Shown here piece by piece: positions 37,100 to 49,833 of a stretch of 64,000 bases of DNA. The notes under the pieces are model-generated. The model had not been told where the DNA came from, did no database searches, and saw only the letters and a program-made list of their open reading frames with translations. The translations under genes were made by a program, and so were the position numbers. Position 1 is the first letter of the stretch. The number at the start of each line of letters is the position of its first letter. The DNA comes from Oenanthe sinensis (lineage: Eukaryota > Streptophyta > Magnoliopsida > Apiales > Apiaceae): NCBI GenBank assembly GCA_028671895.1, contig CM053801.1, forward strand, positions 10,763,375 through 10,827,374, read 5' to 3'.

Positions 37100-37262
37100 T
37101 ATTTATTTGTTAACTCGATTACCTCGACCCAAATTGATTGAATTAGATTAGATTATAAATTTAATTTTAATAGATTGGGTTCAAAAAAATTTAAACCGAT
37201 TAAATTGGGTTGGGTCATAAAACCCTCCCAACCCGCTCAACCCGAATTGTGTACACCCCTAC
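37100..37262. repeat. Dispersed repeat end rich in AACCCG / GGGTTGGGT
   Basis: ATTGGGTTGGGTCATAAAAC, AACCCGCTCAACCCG and GTGTACACCCCTAC form the typical end of a widespread plant repeat that reads GGGGTGTACA..CGGGTT..GGGTTG from the other side. A matching AACCCGATCC / CAACCCAACCCGAG region lies at about 36518-36645, so the SINE may be nested inside one such element. Confidence 0.5.
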
Positions 37263-37934
37263 TTTATGATCATATCGACACATTAGGCCCGATTTAATTG
37301 TTAAATTAAAAAATATATACATTTTTTACTTATAAATTATTTATTAGATAAATTAAATGAATCCTTAAACTTCGAATTTTGAGAATATTTAATATATGGA
37401 CTTTCAGCTGACTCGCGTAAAAGATTTTCTATTCGCTAATCAAATGCTAGGAAAATATTTATATTCAATTTAAACTTAAATAGCTGACCGCAATATTATT
37501 TTTCTCCTTCAATATTGCATTTCATTTATACTCCAAGGGAGCATGTGATTGTCCGTATATACGTATAAATGTATACTTTTATTTAATCGGGTTGAGTTAT
37601 TAGCAGATCAGATCATATATATAATTGGATTGAATTAGAACAACAATTCATTAATAGACCTATGTATTTGTAATTTGTGAGTATTTATAATTATTCTAAT
37701 TTTTTTAATAAAGCTTATATAAACTAATAAAACAGTATCCACTCGATACTCTTGAGTCTTGAGTGATGGAGGAATCAAACGCAAACCTATATATGTGATA
37801 GATGGAGATAAGCCCTTCATTTGGCTATTTCATCATGTGTTTTAATTGGGGGGATAAAGAATTAAAAGGATATATTTGTACACAAAATAAATTATAATTC
37901 TCTTCTTAATACATCATTATCATCATCATCATCA

Positions 37935-38022
37935 TACAACTGAAAATTTCATCATACAACTGAAAATTTTATCATAAAATTTTCAGTTGTAAATGTTCAT
38001 CATCATTTACAACTGAAAATTG
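37935..38022. repeat. Cluster of direct and inverted ACAACTGAAAATT copies
   Basis: After a (CAT)n run at 37912-37935, the 13-mer ACAACTGAAAATT occurs twice in direct order, once inverted (AATTTTCAGTTGT, about 37978-37990) and once more in direct order (about 38009). The central pair can fold into a strong hairpin across ATCATAAAATT. Confidence 0.75.
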
Positions 38023-38063
38023 AATATGGTTGACTGCAATATCATGTAAGTTTAGAGTGTGAG

Positions 38064-38394
38064 GTTGTGTTCATTTGGTGAGAATGAAATAAAGAAGGAA
38101 TGTAATGAAAAATTATAAGCAAATTGAATGAAGAATGTATGTGTGAAATTTTAAATGAACATGAGAGAGTCTAAATTTTCTATGATGAGAATGATAAGGA
38201 AAATAGTGAATAAATGGAATGGAGCATTCCTTTCAAAACACGTGGATTAAAATTTTGATATAAATAATTTGGAATGGAATGAAAGAAAAAAATAAAAATT
38301 ATAAACATTTTTTCTAATCACACTCAAATAAAAGTATAAATTTCATTACATTCTCTCCTCATTCAATTCAAGTAAATTGAACACAGGCTATCAG
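38064..38394. mobile_element. MITE of uncertain class
   Basis: GTTGTGTTCATTTGGTGAGAATG at the left, and on the opposite strand CCTGTGTTCAATTTACTTGAATTG at the right, form an imperfect inverted repeat. Inner inverted blocks ATGAAATAAAG / CATTCTCTCC support this. No clear target duplication was found. GTGTTCATTTGG-type ends are common among plant hAT- and PIF-like MITEs. Confidence 0.45.
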
Positions 38395-38399
38395 AAACT

Positions 38400-41250
38400 C
38401 AGTACCTCTTGTCAACCTTTGTTTCAATCTCGGTGGGGAGTGACCAATTCGTTTGAAAATTCTCACAAGCACAATCGTGTTTTGCGTCATATTTTTTAGC
38501 TGAAATAGAATAAAGGATATCCATAAGATTGGTCAAAAGTCAATATGGTTGAAAGCTTGATTTTTTTTTACTAATTTGACTTGTGACCTTATAAATGAAT
38601 GTTTGTTCTAATTTTTTTTTTAAAAATGAGCCAGAATCGAATGAGAACTGGAGCGACAAAGATAAACCCTCTGCCATGATTATCCAATCGTGCTAGCTCG
38701 AATTTTAAAGAATGCATTAGGAATAAGATCTAGTTTGAGTTTTATGCTTTTATTTTTGGCAAACAGTAAAACATCTACACTCCGAGAAATCTCAATCCGT
38801 AAGGTTTAGGATTATTTAGTGTTCGCTTGTCTATCTTATGTTATTATTGTTGTATGTATTGTCTGTCTAAAATTAAAAATAATTAATAATTATTGTTCGA
38901 AATTGTATTGTTGTGAAAAAGATAAAAATTATTGTTTGACACGCGTTTGTCTTAAAATATAATATAAAATAATAATAATTTTGATAACAGTTAAAAAGCA
39001 GTTTTTAAAACTAATCTCCATTTCATATATTCATACATTTTTTTCAATTTTTCTTTGTGATTAGTTCTAAGTTCAAGTGCATACTCGGGATCCTCAGAAC
39101 CTAAAGTAATTGATGAAGAAAATTTAGAACGAGGCATTATGTAGTAGTGAAAGAGAAGGGATCACAACTGGAGATTCGGAGACCCAGTAAATGTCAGATT
39201 TTTTGGACAGTACTCTACAAATAATGCCTTGCAACATTAAAAATATTAAAATACCCTATATCTGCTTTAGAAAAAATGAGAAGAGAAGAGAAAAATATCC
39301 ATTTAAAATGTTAAAATATTAATTAAAATGAGCAATTCCTGTATATATACGGACATGATACGTTCATATACCAAACTTATTTGAGTTATAGTTATTTTGG
39401 AACGTAGCTCTTGAAGAAAAAGCACATGGGAACAAAGTTTGTCTATTTAAGGGGTTTATTTCTGTGGTTTTTCGGTGGGGAATATTTGTCTTAATACTCC
39501 AAAGACATGTTTCACAATTTCAATCATGCGTCGTATCTTACCTCCAAATCCATAAATAAGGGAGGCTCTTGTGCCAAGTATTTTCTCATCATTATAAAAT
39601 TTACGAAAATATGCTTAAATTTTTCGTTAGAGATTGTTTCCGTAAAAACTCCGTCTCTCAGCATCCGCTATGAAAGATTATAAAAACAACTTACGCACAA
39701 AATGCTATGACAATATATAATCGATATAGATATAAATATTCAGAATCTGCTTTATAGCTCTCACTGAATGCTACATGCTTAGGTGAAGCAAATAAAAGGG
39801 GAAAAAATCTAAGTGAAGAAGAAAAGACCCCACTAATCACAAAATAAAAAATGTGCATAGGACACGAGAACAGTTGGCAAAAGAAATAAAGAAAAAGGTA
39901 TTACGATATATGACAATAAAGCAAGATTGGGAGTTTTCGGAAATGTCCAAATGTCCACTTATATGTACATATATAGTTCAATATATTTAAATTTATTTTT
40001 TATCTCCCAAATATATTTTTTGAAAAATGAAACATTATCTCCCAAATATTAATTATAGTCTGTATGTAAGAAAACTCTGACATGGTACATAAAGATTAGA
40101 AGATGATAACAGAAAAAGCTGCCAAAAACAGTTTAGCTTTTGGCAGAAATTGCAGAAAATTTGGCACTTTTAAAACTATGGTATGTGGGTGGAAGTTTGT
40201 ACAACAAGGTGAAACAACTGCATCAACTCTGGTTAATTATGATTACCTCTTTCCTGAAACTTCAATTATACATTTATACTACAGTTAAACCTAATAGTTT
40301 TGGGATTAAGTAAAAAAATTATTTTATCGAGTTTATTATTTTATCGAGAGTAAAAATATATAATTTTTATTATATTGGAACCAGAAAAAATATATTATTT
40401 TATCGATTATTAATTAATCAAGGTTAACTGCATTGGGATTAAAATGCTTAAACAAGGTTTAGCACCTTATAAAAATTACTTATAAATTACTATGTAATAT
40501 CTAAAAATCGATATCACTTATAAATTTTACTAAAAAAATTGTTTGTCAAATTGGCAGATGCCATATGTCAGCCGATCATAATTTGTACAGTACCTTTTTA
40601 TTTTTTCAAAAGTTCTTGCCTCTTTTTCTTTTTCTTTTACAAGATGCAAGATTGTAAATGCCGACGAATATTCACTTTAAAAAGTCCAATAGTTACTCCA
40701 AAAGGGCTGTAGAGTGTATACACAAGGCCCATCATGTTAGACCAAACTCTACAAGCCCATAAAAATCCTTCCCCAGCACAACTGGCCCCAGAACTAAGTT
40801 TGCATGTCGAAATTCGGCCCAGCCGTTATGTATTCAATTGCAAATCGCAATTATCACATAAATACGTAAAAATGTACTTTACCCCAAAAATAAATAAATT
40901 TATGATAAGAAAAGAGCAGTAAAATATACTAATAACCAATAGAGTTCAAGAGTCGTAATATCATTTTTCTCTAAAAATAATCACTCCTTATATATAACAA
41001 AAATAAATGATTATCCAATTTATAATGTTTATGTTATTTTTTTTTAAATCTGTTCCAAAAATATTACTCACATTTAATTAATGTGATAAGTTAAGTGTTA
41101 AGATTACTGATTTACTTTAAAAAATGATATATATTTTTAAAATATATAATATAATTTTTATCCGTAAATATGATACAGCAACACTTAAATAAATATTTTC
41201 TTTAAATACCAGGTGGTTCCGCCCACAATTTAACGTGAAAAATACACACA
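38400..41250. other. AT-rich intergenic region, no gene recognised
   Basis: No exon is visible. Short open stretches at 40103-40288 and 40734-40922 have no motif and no partners. The last part (about 41100-41250) would contain the promoter of the small membrane protein gene that starts at 41314. Confidence 0.4.
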
Positions 41251-41255
41251 AGTCA

Positions 41256-41264
41256 TCTCTCTCC

Positions 41265-41311
<47 letters not shown>
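41256..41311. repeat. CT microsatellite in a 5' leader
   Basis: About 28 CT dinucleotides, slightly interrupted near the start, end 2-3 bases before the ATG at 41314. CT/GA tracts in leaders and core promoters are common in plant genes. Its tract length is likely to vary between individuals. Confidence 0.9.
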
Positions 41312-41313
<2 letters not shown>

Positions 41314-43671
41314 ATGGATTCATCTTCATCAGATCAGTACAACCGGTTTGTCCTCCCGCTTATTACATACATACATACATATATGGGCATGTGTAATCTG
41401 TATCATGACATGTATTATATATTAATAGATTGTAAATTGTGATTCGTTGTTGTTGAAGGGAACAAATTGCACTGAGAAAACAAAAAAGGGGATCCCCGGT
41501 TAAGTTCTTGATACCTTTGATCTATGCCCCTGTTCTTCCTCTCAGTATGTTATCCTTTCTCCTTTGCATCATTTTTCATTTTCAGTTTAATTAAATTATT
41601 CTCTGTTTTTTTGTTTGATTTATTTTAATGCGGTTGTTTATTTTTATTTTTAGTTCGGTTAACGTTGCGGCATAAACCGGTTCTGAGGGATCGTTTGTTT
41701 ACGGCTGTGTTGGTTGGGGCATTTGCTCATGGAGCTTACTTGGTGTATCCTCTTTTTACATTGCTTCCCCCGAATTTTTATTTGTATTATCCTGAATTTT
41801 TATATTTAGGTTTTCTTAGATTTTATTTATATGACTATATGCCCGCAACAAACTTAATTCTAAGTATATATGATGATATGTAATTTCTATTTAAGCTCTA
41901 CACCTAAGAAGCATGAGTGCGGGGTGTGGGATACGGGGACATTAGAATTCGGCAAATCAAAAAATATGGGGATATGGGTGTGGTGGGATTCGGTAAATTT
42001 TAAATTATTTTAAATATTATATATGTGTATATATATATATATATTTCAAGAGTAGCATTTAAATTAAACTAAATAGTCATATAAATAAGTTTGTTATCCT
42101 TAATTATTATTAAAATAATTACTTAAAAACACAAGTGATGCGTTATGAAGTGTTTAAGTGACTAAATAGTTAACTAATTACTTAATTAATTGACCAATAA
42201 CAATCTCCAAGAAGGGGTGCGCGGTGCGGCGGGTGAGGGAAGAATCCATGCTTCCTAACTCTACACACAATGGAGTTTTTAAGTAATCTAGTCTGACGAA
42301 CCATTCAGTTTAAAGCCTCGATTCCTCTTATAACAATCATTTAACACCAATTGCGACTTGTATATATCCAGGATTAAGGTAAAAAAAAACATATCTAGCA
42401 TTTGACACCAACTCAGAAGTCAGAATTAAGTTCTCATAATCTGCCCAGAAAGACCCGAGAGATTTGCTTCCATAATGTTTTCTGTCTGCTATCCTGATAG
42501 ATTTGTTCCAAGAGCCTCCCTCCTGTTATCACATACTTTATATGAGGCGGTGTTTACCGAATACAGTGGAGAACTTAGCTTTTTAATGCTCTAAACTCGA
42601 TTTATGCCCTGTGGTTCTTAAGGTCTGTGCCTTTCTCCTCCTTTGTACCACTCTCTTTTTCTATTGTTGGAACCTCTGATATGCCAGCATCCTTTGCTGT
42701 TCAGCACGTACATGATTTTTGTACATGCCTTTTTGATGATAAAAAGGGTTTCTCTCATCCTAATTTACTGTCCTGATATCTAGTACTATGGCATTCTTGA
42801 GCTCCTGCGAGTCATCAATCCATCCATCCATAGGTTCCCATAACGAATCGATTTTCTCATAAAGCTTATAATTCTTCTCATCAGTAGACTCCACATGACT
42901 GTACATGTTATGCTGATGTATCATCCCAAGAGTTCTCGGTTGTGACATGTGAGGCCTTTTCCGTGGTATACAACAGAAATTTGGAAGTGGATAGAAATGA
43001 AAGTCGGCTACAACAAACAAAGCAAGCCGAGTTGGGCTCAAGCTTGGGTAGTTAAAATTTAAGAAAGCTCAAGCTTGAGCAGCTATCTGAGCCTCTTAAA
43101 TAAAATTAAATACGGACCCAGCTTCGAGCCTTACTGAGCCTAGACTCAAATCATATATTTACTAATTCACATTTATATGTATCTTAATAATCTTATAACT
43201 TTATTACAGTTATAATACATAATTTTTATGTACTCTGTCTGAGTATTGGAAACTTTTAAGACCTTATTTTAGCAGAAATTGTATGTGTTTCTATTAAAAA
43301 AATATTTATGAAATTATTTCTTGCGATAGTCGATAGTGATCATTTTGATGACTGTTCAAGAGATCACTTTGTGTGTTATCTACTGTTCCTTGCTTTTTTA
43401 TATATATTGATGAATCATTTTGCTCTCGGTCAATCTCTTTTCATAAAGAAAGCTTATGATTTAAAGTTTTATATTCCCCAAGTATTTATTATTTTTAAAA
43501 GTGAATGTTTGAATCTTAAGCAACCTATACTGGCACTTCATAAGAGATAGGTGGGCACCAAGTCTTTCCGTTTGTTTATGTTATCATTCTGGTTTGAATC
43601 GTTTGATATTATATTTCTTTTCCTTAATTGATGTGTTTAGAGGGGATCTGTACGATGCTGAGAGCAAATGA
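41314..43671 (+). CDS. Small conserved plant membrane protein, four exons, function unknown
   Basis: Exons 41314-41345, 41459-41544, 41654-41744 and 43641-43671 join in phase to 79 residues, from MDSSSSDQYNREQIALRKQK to LVGDLYDAESK. The middle reads VKFLIPLIYAPVLPLIRLTL, then RHKPVLRDRLFTAVLVGAFA, then HGAYLV. That gives a basic N-terminus, one or two hydrophobic segments (about 25-41 and 52-70) and a conserved acidic tail. I recall plant proteins of this make-up annotated only as uncharacterised; this recollection is not a search result. The start has an excellent context and follows a CT-rich leader. The last exon adds only ten residues and is separated by a 1.9-kb intron holding repeats and a dead antisense fragment. 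The third donor could also be read two bases earlier, but only GT|GTATCC keeps phase with exon 4. Confidence 0.82.
41905..42250. repeat. Dispersed repeat with GGGATA(C/T)GGG phrases (intron 3)
   Basis: GTGCGGGGTGTGGGATACGG, AATATGGGGATATGGGTG and, at the far end, GGTGCGCGGTGCGG with CCATGCTTCCTA mark a repeat that is common in plant introns. A related stretch is at 47925-48060. No terminal structure was resolved. Confidence 0.5.
42661..43041 (-). pseudogene. Dead antisense coding fragment inside the small membrane protein gene
   Basis: The minus strand reads RKRPHMSQPRTLGMIHQHN, then MYSHVESTDEKNYKLYEKID, then SLWEPMDGWIDDSQELKNAI and VLDIRTVN, meets an in-frame TAG at about 42760, and continues DERNPFYHQKGMYKNHVRAE followed by QQRMLAYQRFQQ to a stop at 42661. 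Codon use and continuity through the stop suggest a former coding sequence. No introns interrupt it, so a retrocopy is possible, but I see no poly(A) tail. I cannot name the parent gene. The continuing region to about 42260 looks like a 3' untranslated tail. Confidence 0.45.
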
Positions 43672-45339
43672 ACCCGTCGCCTGTGGGCTGAAGAAACTAT
43701 TTTCTTCTACAACATCAAATTGTTTGTAGATCAGATTTATACACTGGCAAACACCAATCGTGGTTATACTATCTGGCATGTGATCTTTTAAATTTTGACA
43801 TGGATTGATTCTAGTTGCTTAATTATTTTCTGTCACAAGTAGATAATTTCTACTCATTAGTTGTGACAATCTATCTGATATTTCATAAGGCGCTAGAATT
43901 TTAAACCTTTATTATTCTTGGATTCACTACTTGAGCAGTAATGCTATATTGCTTGTACACAAATTAATGGTGTCACTATCTTGCTCTTAATACACACCTT
44001 ATCTACACAACTCTATCAGTATGTTTCGTTTGCTGTTTCTTGTTGTTCAATATATTACGAACAGGCTGTTGTACATATCATGCCTTTAAATGACACTTTC
44101 GGGCGGAGGGGTGTGGTTCAAGCTGTTGTTTAAAAATATAACGGACCCCTGAATGCATACCTTTTGATAATGTTTAAAACATAAAATACCAAATATTCTA
44201 CTATAAGTACTACTCCTTTGTAGCATCAGGAATATGAGAATATTTGGTTCAATTTCTACTCTTATGTATTTTTCATGCTTCAACCCTCGACTAAAATGTA
44301 TTTGACATTGGAAGACATAAATATTAGCTGCTCAAGTGAATTGAACAAAATATTCTTATATTCCTGATGCTATTATAAGTACTACTCCTCTGTAATTGTT
44401 TTGGAAGTTAATTAGTTGGCCTAGACATGTGAGAGTATGGATAGATTGCTTGGCAGTCTTACTATTGTATTTCCTCTTCATATTGCTCTCGCAGGTGAAA
44501 CAAAACGTTTGCAAATTGAATGTTTTATAAACTAAAGCGCTCGTTTGGCATTCTTTTGTTAGATCTGAAATCAGTTTTTTGAGTTATTTGGGTCGGGAGG
44601 CTTTTGGTAATCAATATCCATATTACTCTTATGAGTTGATTTCAGAAAAAGAAAGCTCGAAAAGTGTTTTTTGAAAAATAATAAATTGTAACTTTTGAGG
44701 AAGGTATCATTCATAACTTGCTATCTTTTTTTCAGATGAAAATAACATTGAATTTAATCAATCATATTGTATGGGGGGAAAAACTGAGGTAACTTTTAAC
44801 CTCGAGGAATTTATTCAACAAGCATGTATCAGCATCTTTCACATTTTGTCATATTTTTTTCTTTCCCTTAAACCTGCTCAAGTCAATGCTGTTTTGTCAT
44901 CATAGTCAAGCAAGTGAATAGCTTCCTCGACCATTTTTCAATGATCCAAACATGCAGGGCAGGCCTCTACCAATGAATTCCACAATTTTTAAAGTCTAGA
45001 CCAATTGCTAGAAACAAATAACAAAATCGGTTAAACATTAGGGGCATGCATACCAACATGCCAAAATCATAAGCATTGCGACTGTGCAAGAACTAGCAAA
45101 TAGTAGAAAAATAGATCCAAACAAGTGCAAAATTTATCCATTCTAATAAATAAATTTTAAGAATAGAGATTTGCTTAAATATCTCGATAATGCACTGTAG
45201 ATCATTCTATAAATAACATTGTTAAGCTCTTACAATAAGAAACTTACAAATTTCCAAACAGTATAGTTATTCTATTTCTCATCGGGCGACTATGCAATGC
45301 AAAGAAAGAAGTATGTTAGCAGAAGTCATTTTACTTGCG
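43672..45339. other. Convergent intergenic region
   Basis: This holds the 3' ends of the small membrane protein gene (plus) and of RRP45 (minus), which converge. A short inverted pair, ATAAGTACTACTCCTTTGTAGC with CATCAGGAATAT near 44205-44235 and ATTCCTGATGCTATTATAAGTACTACTCC near 44360-44390, repeats parts of one motif. No gene is visible. Confidence 0.4.
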
Positions 45340-48300
45340 TTACTGCTGGGAGGATTCCTTCTTCCTCTTGTGCTTAGGCTTTATAGCATCCCTCAGAGTA
45401 TTTTCTCTATTTGTTTGCAATTCAGTACTGGCAACTTCATTTGGCAACACAGACAAATTGTTATCAGCCACTGATTCGGTTAATTCCATATCACTAGGCT
45501 GGTCGAGTTTAGAGTCTTCTAGCTTCTTAGTAGGTGCTACAACTACTGCACAACATATAACAACAATTAAATTTTACCACTTCGTACATTATGGACAAGA
45601 CACCAGTATATTACTCAAATAAGATAGGGGACACCAAGTATTACTTTAATAATTGAAGATTATTCTTTTGATAGTGAATAATATGATACTTTTAATAGTT
45701 AATAATATGCTACGTCAATGCTCAAAACCGTAAGAAAAAGTTTCAGCAGATATCTATATGAACATATATATAAAAGAGATGAAATTAGGTTCTGAACTTG
45801 AAACATCAGCCAGTATGAGGTTAAATCATGTTTTAACTTTTAAGAGATTGCAAGTGGCATATAAATTTCGTTTCTGTACAAGTAATATACCTTGTGAAGC
45901 AGCGGAAGCTCTCAATGCATCAGAATCAATGCCCTTCGAATATGGGTCCCTAAAAGGAAATATAAAAAGCTACTTACAAAGAGAAATCCCCAAAAGTTTA
46001 CGATTAAAATAATCAGGAGTCAAAAAGCAATTTTAGTTCTACTTCTTCCGCTTGGCTTTATTTAGGAGGAACAGTAACTAACAATAAATGTATATTACAT
46101 GGATGCACATATAGAGAACCCAACTCAAAATAAAAGGATAACAATATAATTTCATCAGCCTTTGACTGAGACAAACTCAGTCCCTCATTAACCTTTCTAA
46201 TATTATCATGATCAAAGGGGTATGTATTATTTATCTACTTACTTTTCATGATATCCTAATGTTCCCTAACTTGTCACAACGGATCAAATCTGATAGACAA
46301 TTTGCCTATTTTCTAGGTAAAAAATCTTAGCAGTTCATAAAATTTGGAAAAACCATACCAGCTAGAGAGCCCACCAATGAAGCTCTTAGCATCACTGTCT
46401 TTCCTAGTTTCATCTTCTTGCAATATTTTGCCATCCACTTCCATACCATTGCTTTGGGCGACCCTACCTTCCTCAGACACTAAGTTTTGTCTACCAACAT
46501 GGGCACTGGAGAACTCAGCGCCTCCTTTTTGAGCTGGTTCACTCACATCAACAGCAGCAGAGGAATTATGACGTTTGATCTTCCTTAGTGCTCTTTCTGT
46601 ATTGAAAGATTCAACCTGCACAAATTCACAGAATCAAGCACTTGAGAAAACCCATCTGTCTGTAGAGTGTAGACAGGTGAAGTATTGCCTCGCTACATAT
46701 AAAGTAATAGTTCTACAACTCACAGCATTCTTTATTTTACTTGACATGTCGCCAGCTTTCACAGAAGCAATACGCAAGCACTGCATGATGACACTCTGCA
46801 ATACACCATCTCCTCCTGCTTTCTGGATAGCACAAACATCCCCATTTGTATTAAGCGTAACAGTCATTCTCCCACCCATAACAGCCTCCTCGTAGTGGGT
46901 TGGATCGATTACCTAGAAACAACAATTGCATTATTAGCTTTTAATAAGAAGAAATTTCTAGAAGACAGTCGCTTGTCGACCTTGAAGCAACATCATAGTT
47001 AGAAGAGATATAAAACCTTTAACTCTTTAAGGATAGTTAACCTACTACGATATTCTCTTTACCAATGAAACCAAAGGTTACTGCTACAGGAAGATGGTGT
47101 ATTATTAATGGAATTGGCTCTCTCACCTGCCAAAATCAAAATAATACAAAACCAGAATTAATTCGATTAATGACTTGATTAAAGACTATAACTTCCCATG
47201 GCGAAGAATATCTGTACTGCATTTAAATAAACTAAGACACTTGATGTGTCACCATAGTCACCACTGAAACACTGAATCAAATGTAGCAAAAGAATGTCTC
47301 CAGCTTAAAAAATACGTAATTTTAACCAAACACTTGTAGGACAAGTATAGCTTTCCATAAAATAGAGTGCATCCAGAAAGAGAGTTTTTCTCTTGTACAA
47401 AAAGGTAATATCAGCTACTTTGTTTTTGTTACGTTCTCAAGATACCAGTTTCCAAATGCATTTGCAAAAACAAAATAAAAAGGAGATCATGAAGCAGGTA
47501 TCCAAGTGTTATGCAAGTATGGAGAATTATTCTTAAATGGTCCTCCCTCCGTCTAAGTTCTAACACTTTCTTTCTTAGGATGTCCCATCCATTATTAACA
47601 TTTCCTAAAATAGCATTTTTTTTACTAATTTCAGTAAGTCCCACCACCTTACACCCTTTTTCTTCTCCTTTCTAAGTTTTCCTTAAACTCCGTGCCCCAC
47701 CCAAATGTTAACAATTGGGTGGACGAAAGGAGTATTATGTTACGCAATAAAATTGATATGATGGAGTGATGGACAGGACAATAGCTATATCTCTATGGTT
47801 TGCCGACAATAGAAATGACCTTTCTAATTGTTAATCAAAATTAGAACATCGTTGTCAAAACGAAATATAATTAAATTTACAATCCTCCAACATGTTGCCA
47901 ATTTTAAAATCTAATGTTAACATTAATTACATGTGCGTGGGTGCGGGGATACACGGATTTGACATATACGACAATATGGGGATTTTGGTTCGGGGATACA
48001 TGGATTCGAAATATACCATATTATGGGTATTCGGGTACAAAGGGATACAATCATACAACACATATGAAAAATATACAACCATACATCTGATGTTATGTAT
48101 GATAAACTAATTAAGAAAACTATGAAATATATAGCTTGACCATATAAAACACAAAATTAAAGTCAGAACTTTCATTTTGCTAAATTGAATACAAAATCAA
48201 TGCATTTTTTATTTGCTAATTAACATCAATAGTTTGCTTTTCCGAAGTGGTTATTTAACAACAATTTTAAGTACGATTTATTAAAAGAAAAATTAAACTG

Positions 48301-49737
48301 ATATTGTGCAAGTATCCTCTACCAACACAAGTATCCCAACTTCAAACTGAACTTCACAAACAGATGCTAGCAGGATCTATTACCAACCTCTTACCATGGT
48401 TTCTAAACTCGCAAATGAACACATGAAGCAGGAAAACAGTAGTATTAGTTGACTGTAAGCATGATAATCTATATAAATGCAAATTAGTAGTACTACTACA
48501 TTGGTAAATAGTTGTTTTTAGAGAAAAATACAATTTCTAGCAAGTTAAGAGCACCTCGTATAAATCATTTCCAATAGGAAGAAGAATGTAATTGACATTT
48601 CAGATCATGATATGATAGCTCACTCACGCGCTCTAGATATTCTTGTGAAAACCTGGGACATATCTTAGATCTATAACTTGTTTATATGCAAATGCATGCA
48701 TACATACATACATACATATATGAGAACCAACCTCGGGAGGATGTACTATCAATTCCTGACCATCTTCGCCTCCTAGAGTGCATTCAGGCCTCCGGAATGT
48801 TGATAAAGCAGCTAGAGCAGCAATATTGGCAGCATCTACAAGATTTCTGTTTCATTGCAAAACATAAAAAGAACAAGGCTCAGTTTAAAGAAACCTGTAA
48901 AAAAGTTTAAAGACAAAATAAAATCACTAAGAAAAATAAGATGTGTTTAAAACCACATACCCCCCATTGTCTAGAATGTGAATATCAATGCGAAGAGACC
49001 ACACTAACTTTCCAGAAATAACACAAAGTGATTCTGTGTCTACCGCCTTGCTTTCCCTGCAAGAGAATATAAATTAATTAGCTATATATTTACAGACTAA
49101 ACAACAGCAGATTATCGAGTTCAATAGAAACAATATCTTGTGCAAAGAATCAATTACATAAAAAAACTCCGCCCACTCGAACAATAATTTATTTATCGAT
49201 TTATTTCAAGGACATAATGAGAAAGAAACTAATAAAATGATACCTCAAACCACGATCTATAATACGTCCCAACTCCACAGCAAACTCTCCAGGACGACCA
49301 GCCTCAAACAAAGGATCTGCCATTGGGGAGAACTCAGTATAGAACGACAGTGTCCCCTCATTAGGCCTGTCTCGATAAGGTTGAACAAGTTGAGAAGTCA
49401 CAAAAGCCATAACATGAGTATTCCCAAGCTGAACCTCGGACGAGCCATCTTCCCTAAAAAAATCACAACAAAGTAATCTAACCAATTATCCATTGCAGCT
49501 AAATTAAATACATAATAACCAAAAAGATTAAATGGGCTTCCAAGATTCAAGAAAATATAATAATTGCATAACATATATACACACAACATATATAAAATAC
49601 CTTCCAAACTTGATAGTGAGGCGCCTATAGTCAAAAGGACGGCGACCATCAATTCTTAAGTCAGAAAGCAATGAACTTTCGATAAATTTCTTTTCATTAA
49701 GAGTCATGCGCCATGTACTAGCCAATCTTTGCTCCAT
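45340..49737 (-). CDS. RRP45: Exosome complex subunit RRP45 (EXOSC9 / CER7-like), nine exons
   Basis: Exons 49737-49601, 49453-49244, 49056-48961, 48846-48732, 47126-47046, 46912-46724, 46615-46359, 45949-45891 and 45545-45340 join in phase to 449 residues. The RNase PH domain runs from about residue 20 to 270: LRIDGRRPFDYRRLTIKFG, EDGSSEVQLGNTHVMAFVTS, EFSPMADPLFEAGRPGE, ELGRIIDRGLRESKAVDTES, KLVWSLRIDIHILDNGGN, GFIGKENIVVIDPTHYEEAV and GGRMTVTLNTNGD. A variable, charged tail ends in a basic stretch KPKHKRKKESSQQ. RRP45 is one of six ring subunits of the RNA exosome, which trims rRNA precursors and degrades RNA 3' to 5'; plant rings use it structurally. In Arabidopsis one copy (CER7) also controls cuticular wax genes. 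Introns hold repeats. Telo-box motifs lie just upstream. Confidence 0.96.
47543..47732. mobile_element. Stowaway-like MITE in RRP45 intron 4
   Basis: It starts CTCCCTCCGTCTAAG and its right end, read in reverse, is CTCCTTTCGTCCACCCAATTG, the classic Stowaway terminus. TA follows on the right, but the left flank is not TA, so it is degenerate. The right end (AACAATTGGGTGGAC) resembles the better preserved element at 62779-62968. Confidence 0.65.
47925..48060. repeat. Dispersed repeat related to 41905-42250
   Basis: GGTGCGGGGATACACGGATT, AATATGGGGATTTTGGTTCG, GGGGATACATGGATTCG and TATTCGGGTACAAAGGG carry the same phrases as the intronic repeat at 41905. The 72-codon ORF over it is incidental. 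It lies inside RRP45 intron 4. Confidence 0.5.
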
Positions 49738-49833
49738 TACTATGCTACACCACAGCTACACTAAATATAACCACAATGGTCGTATATGATGCATATATAA
49801 ATATGATACAAATGTATAAATTCGATGTTTAAT

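Noticed and set aside
41117..41329. Minus-strand ORF with a long RE repeat
   Set aside because: It is a translation of the CT microsatellite in the 5' leader of the small membrane protein gene.
47892..48110. 72-codon ORF in RRP45 intron 4
   Set aside because: It lies over a dispersed GGGATAC-type repeat that also occurs at 41905-42250.
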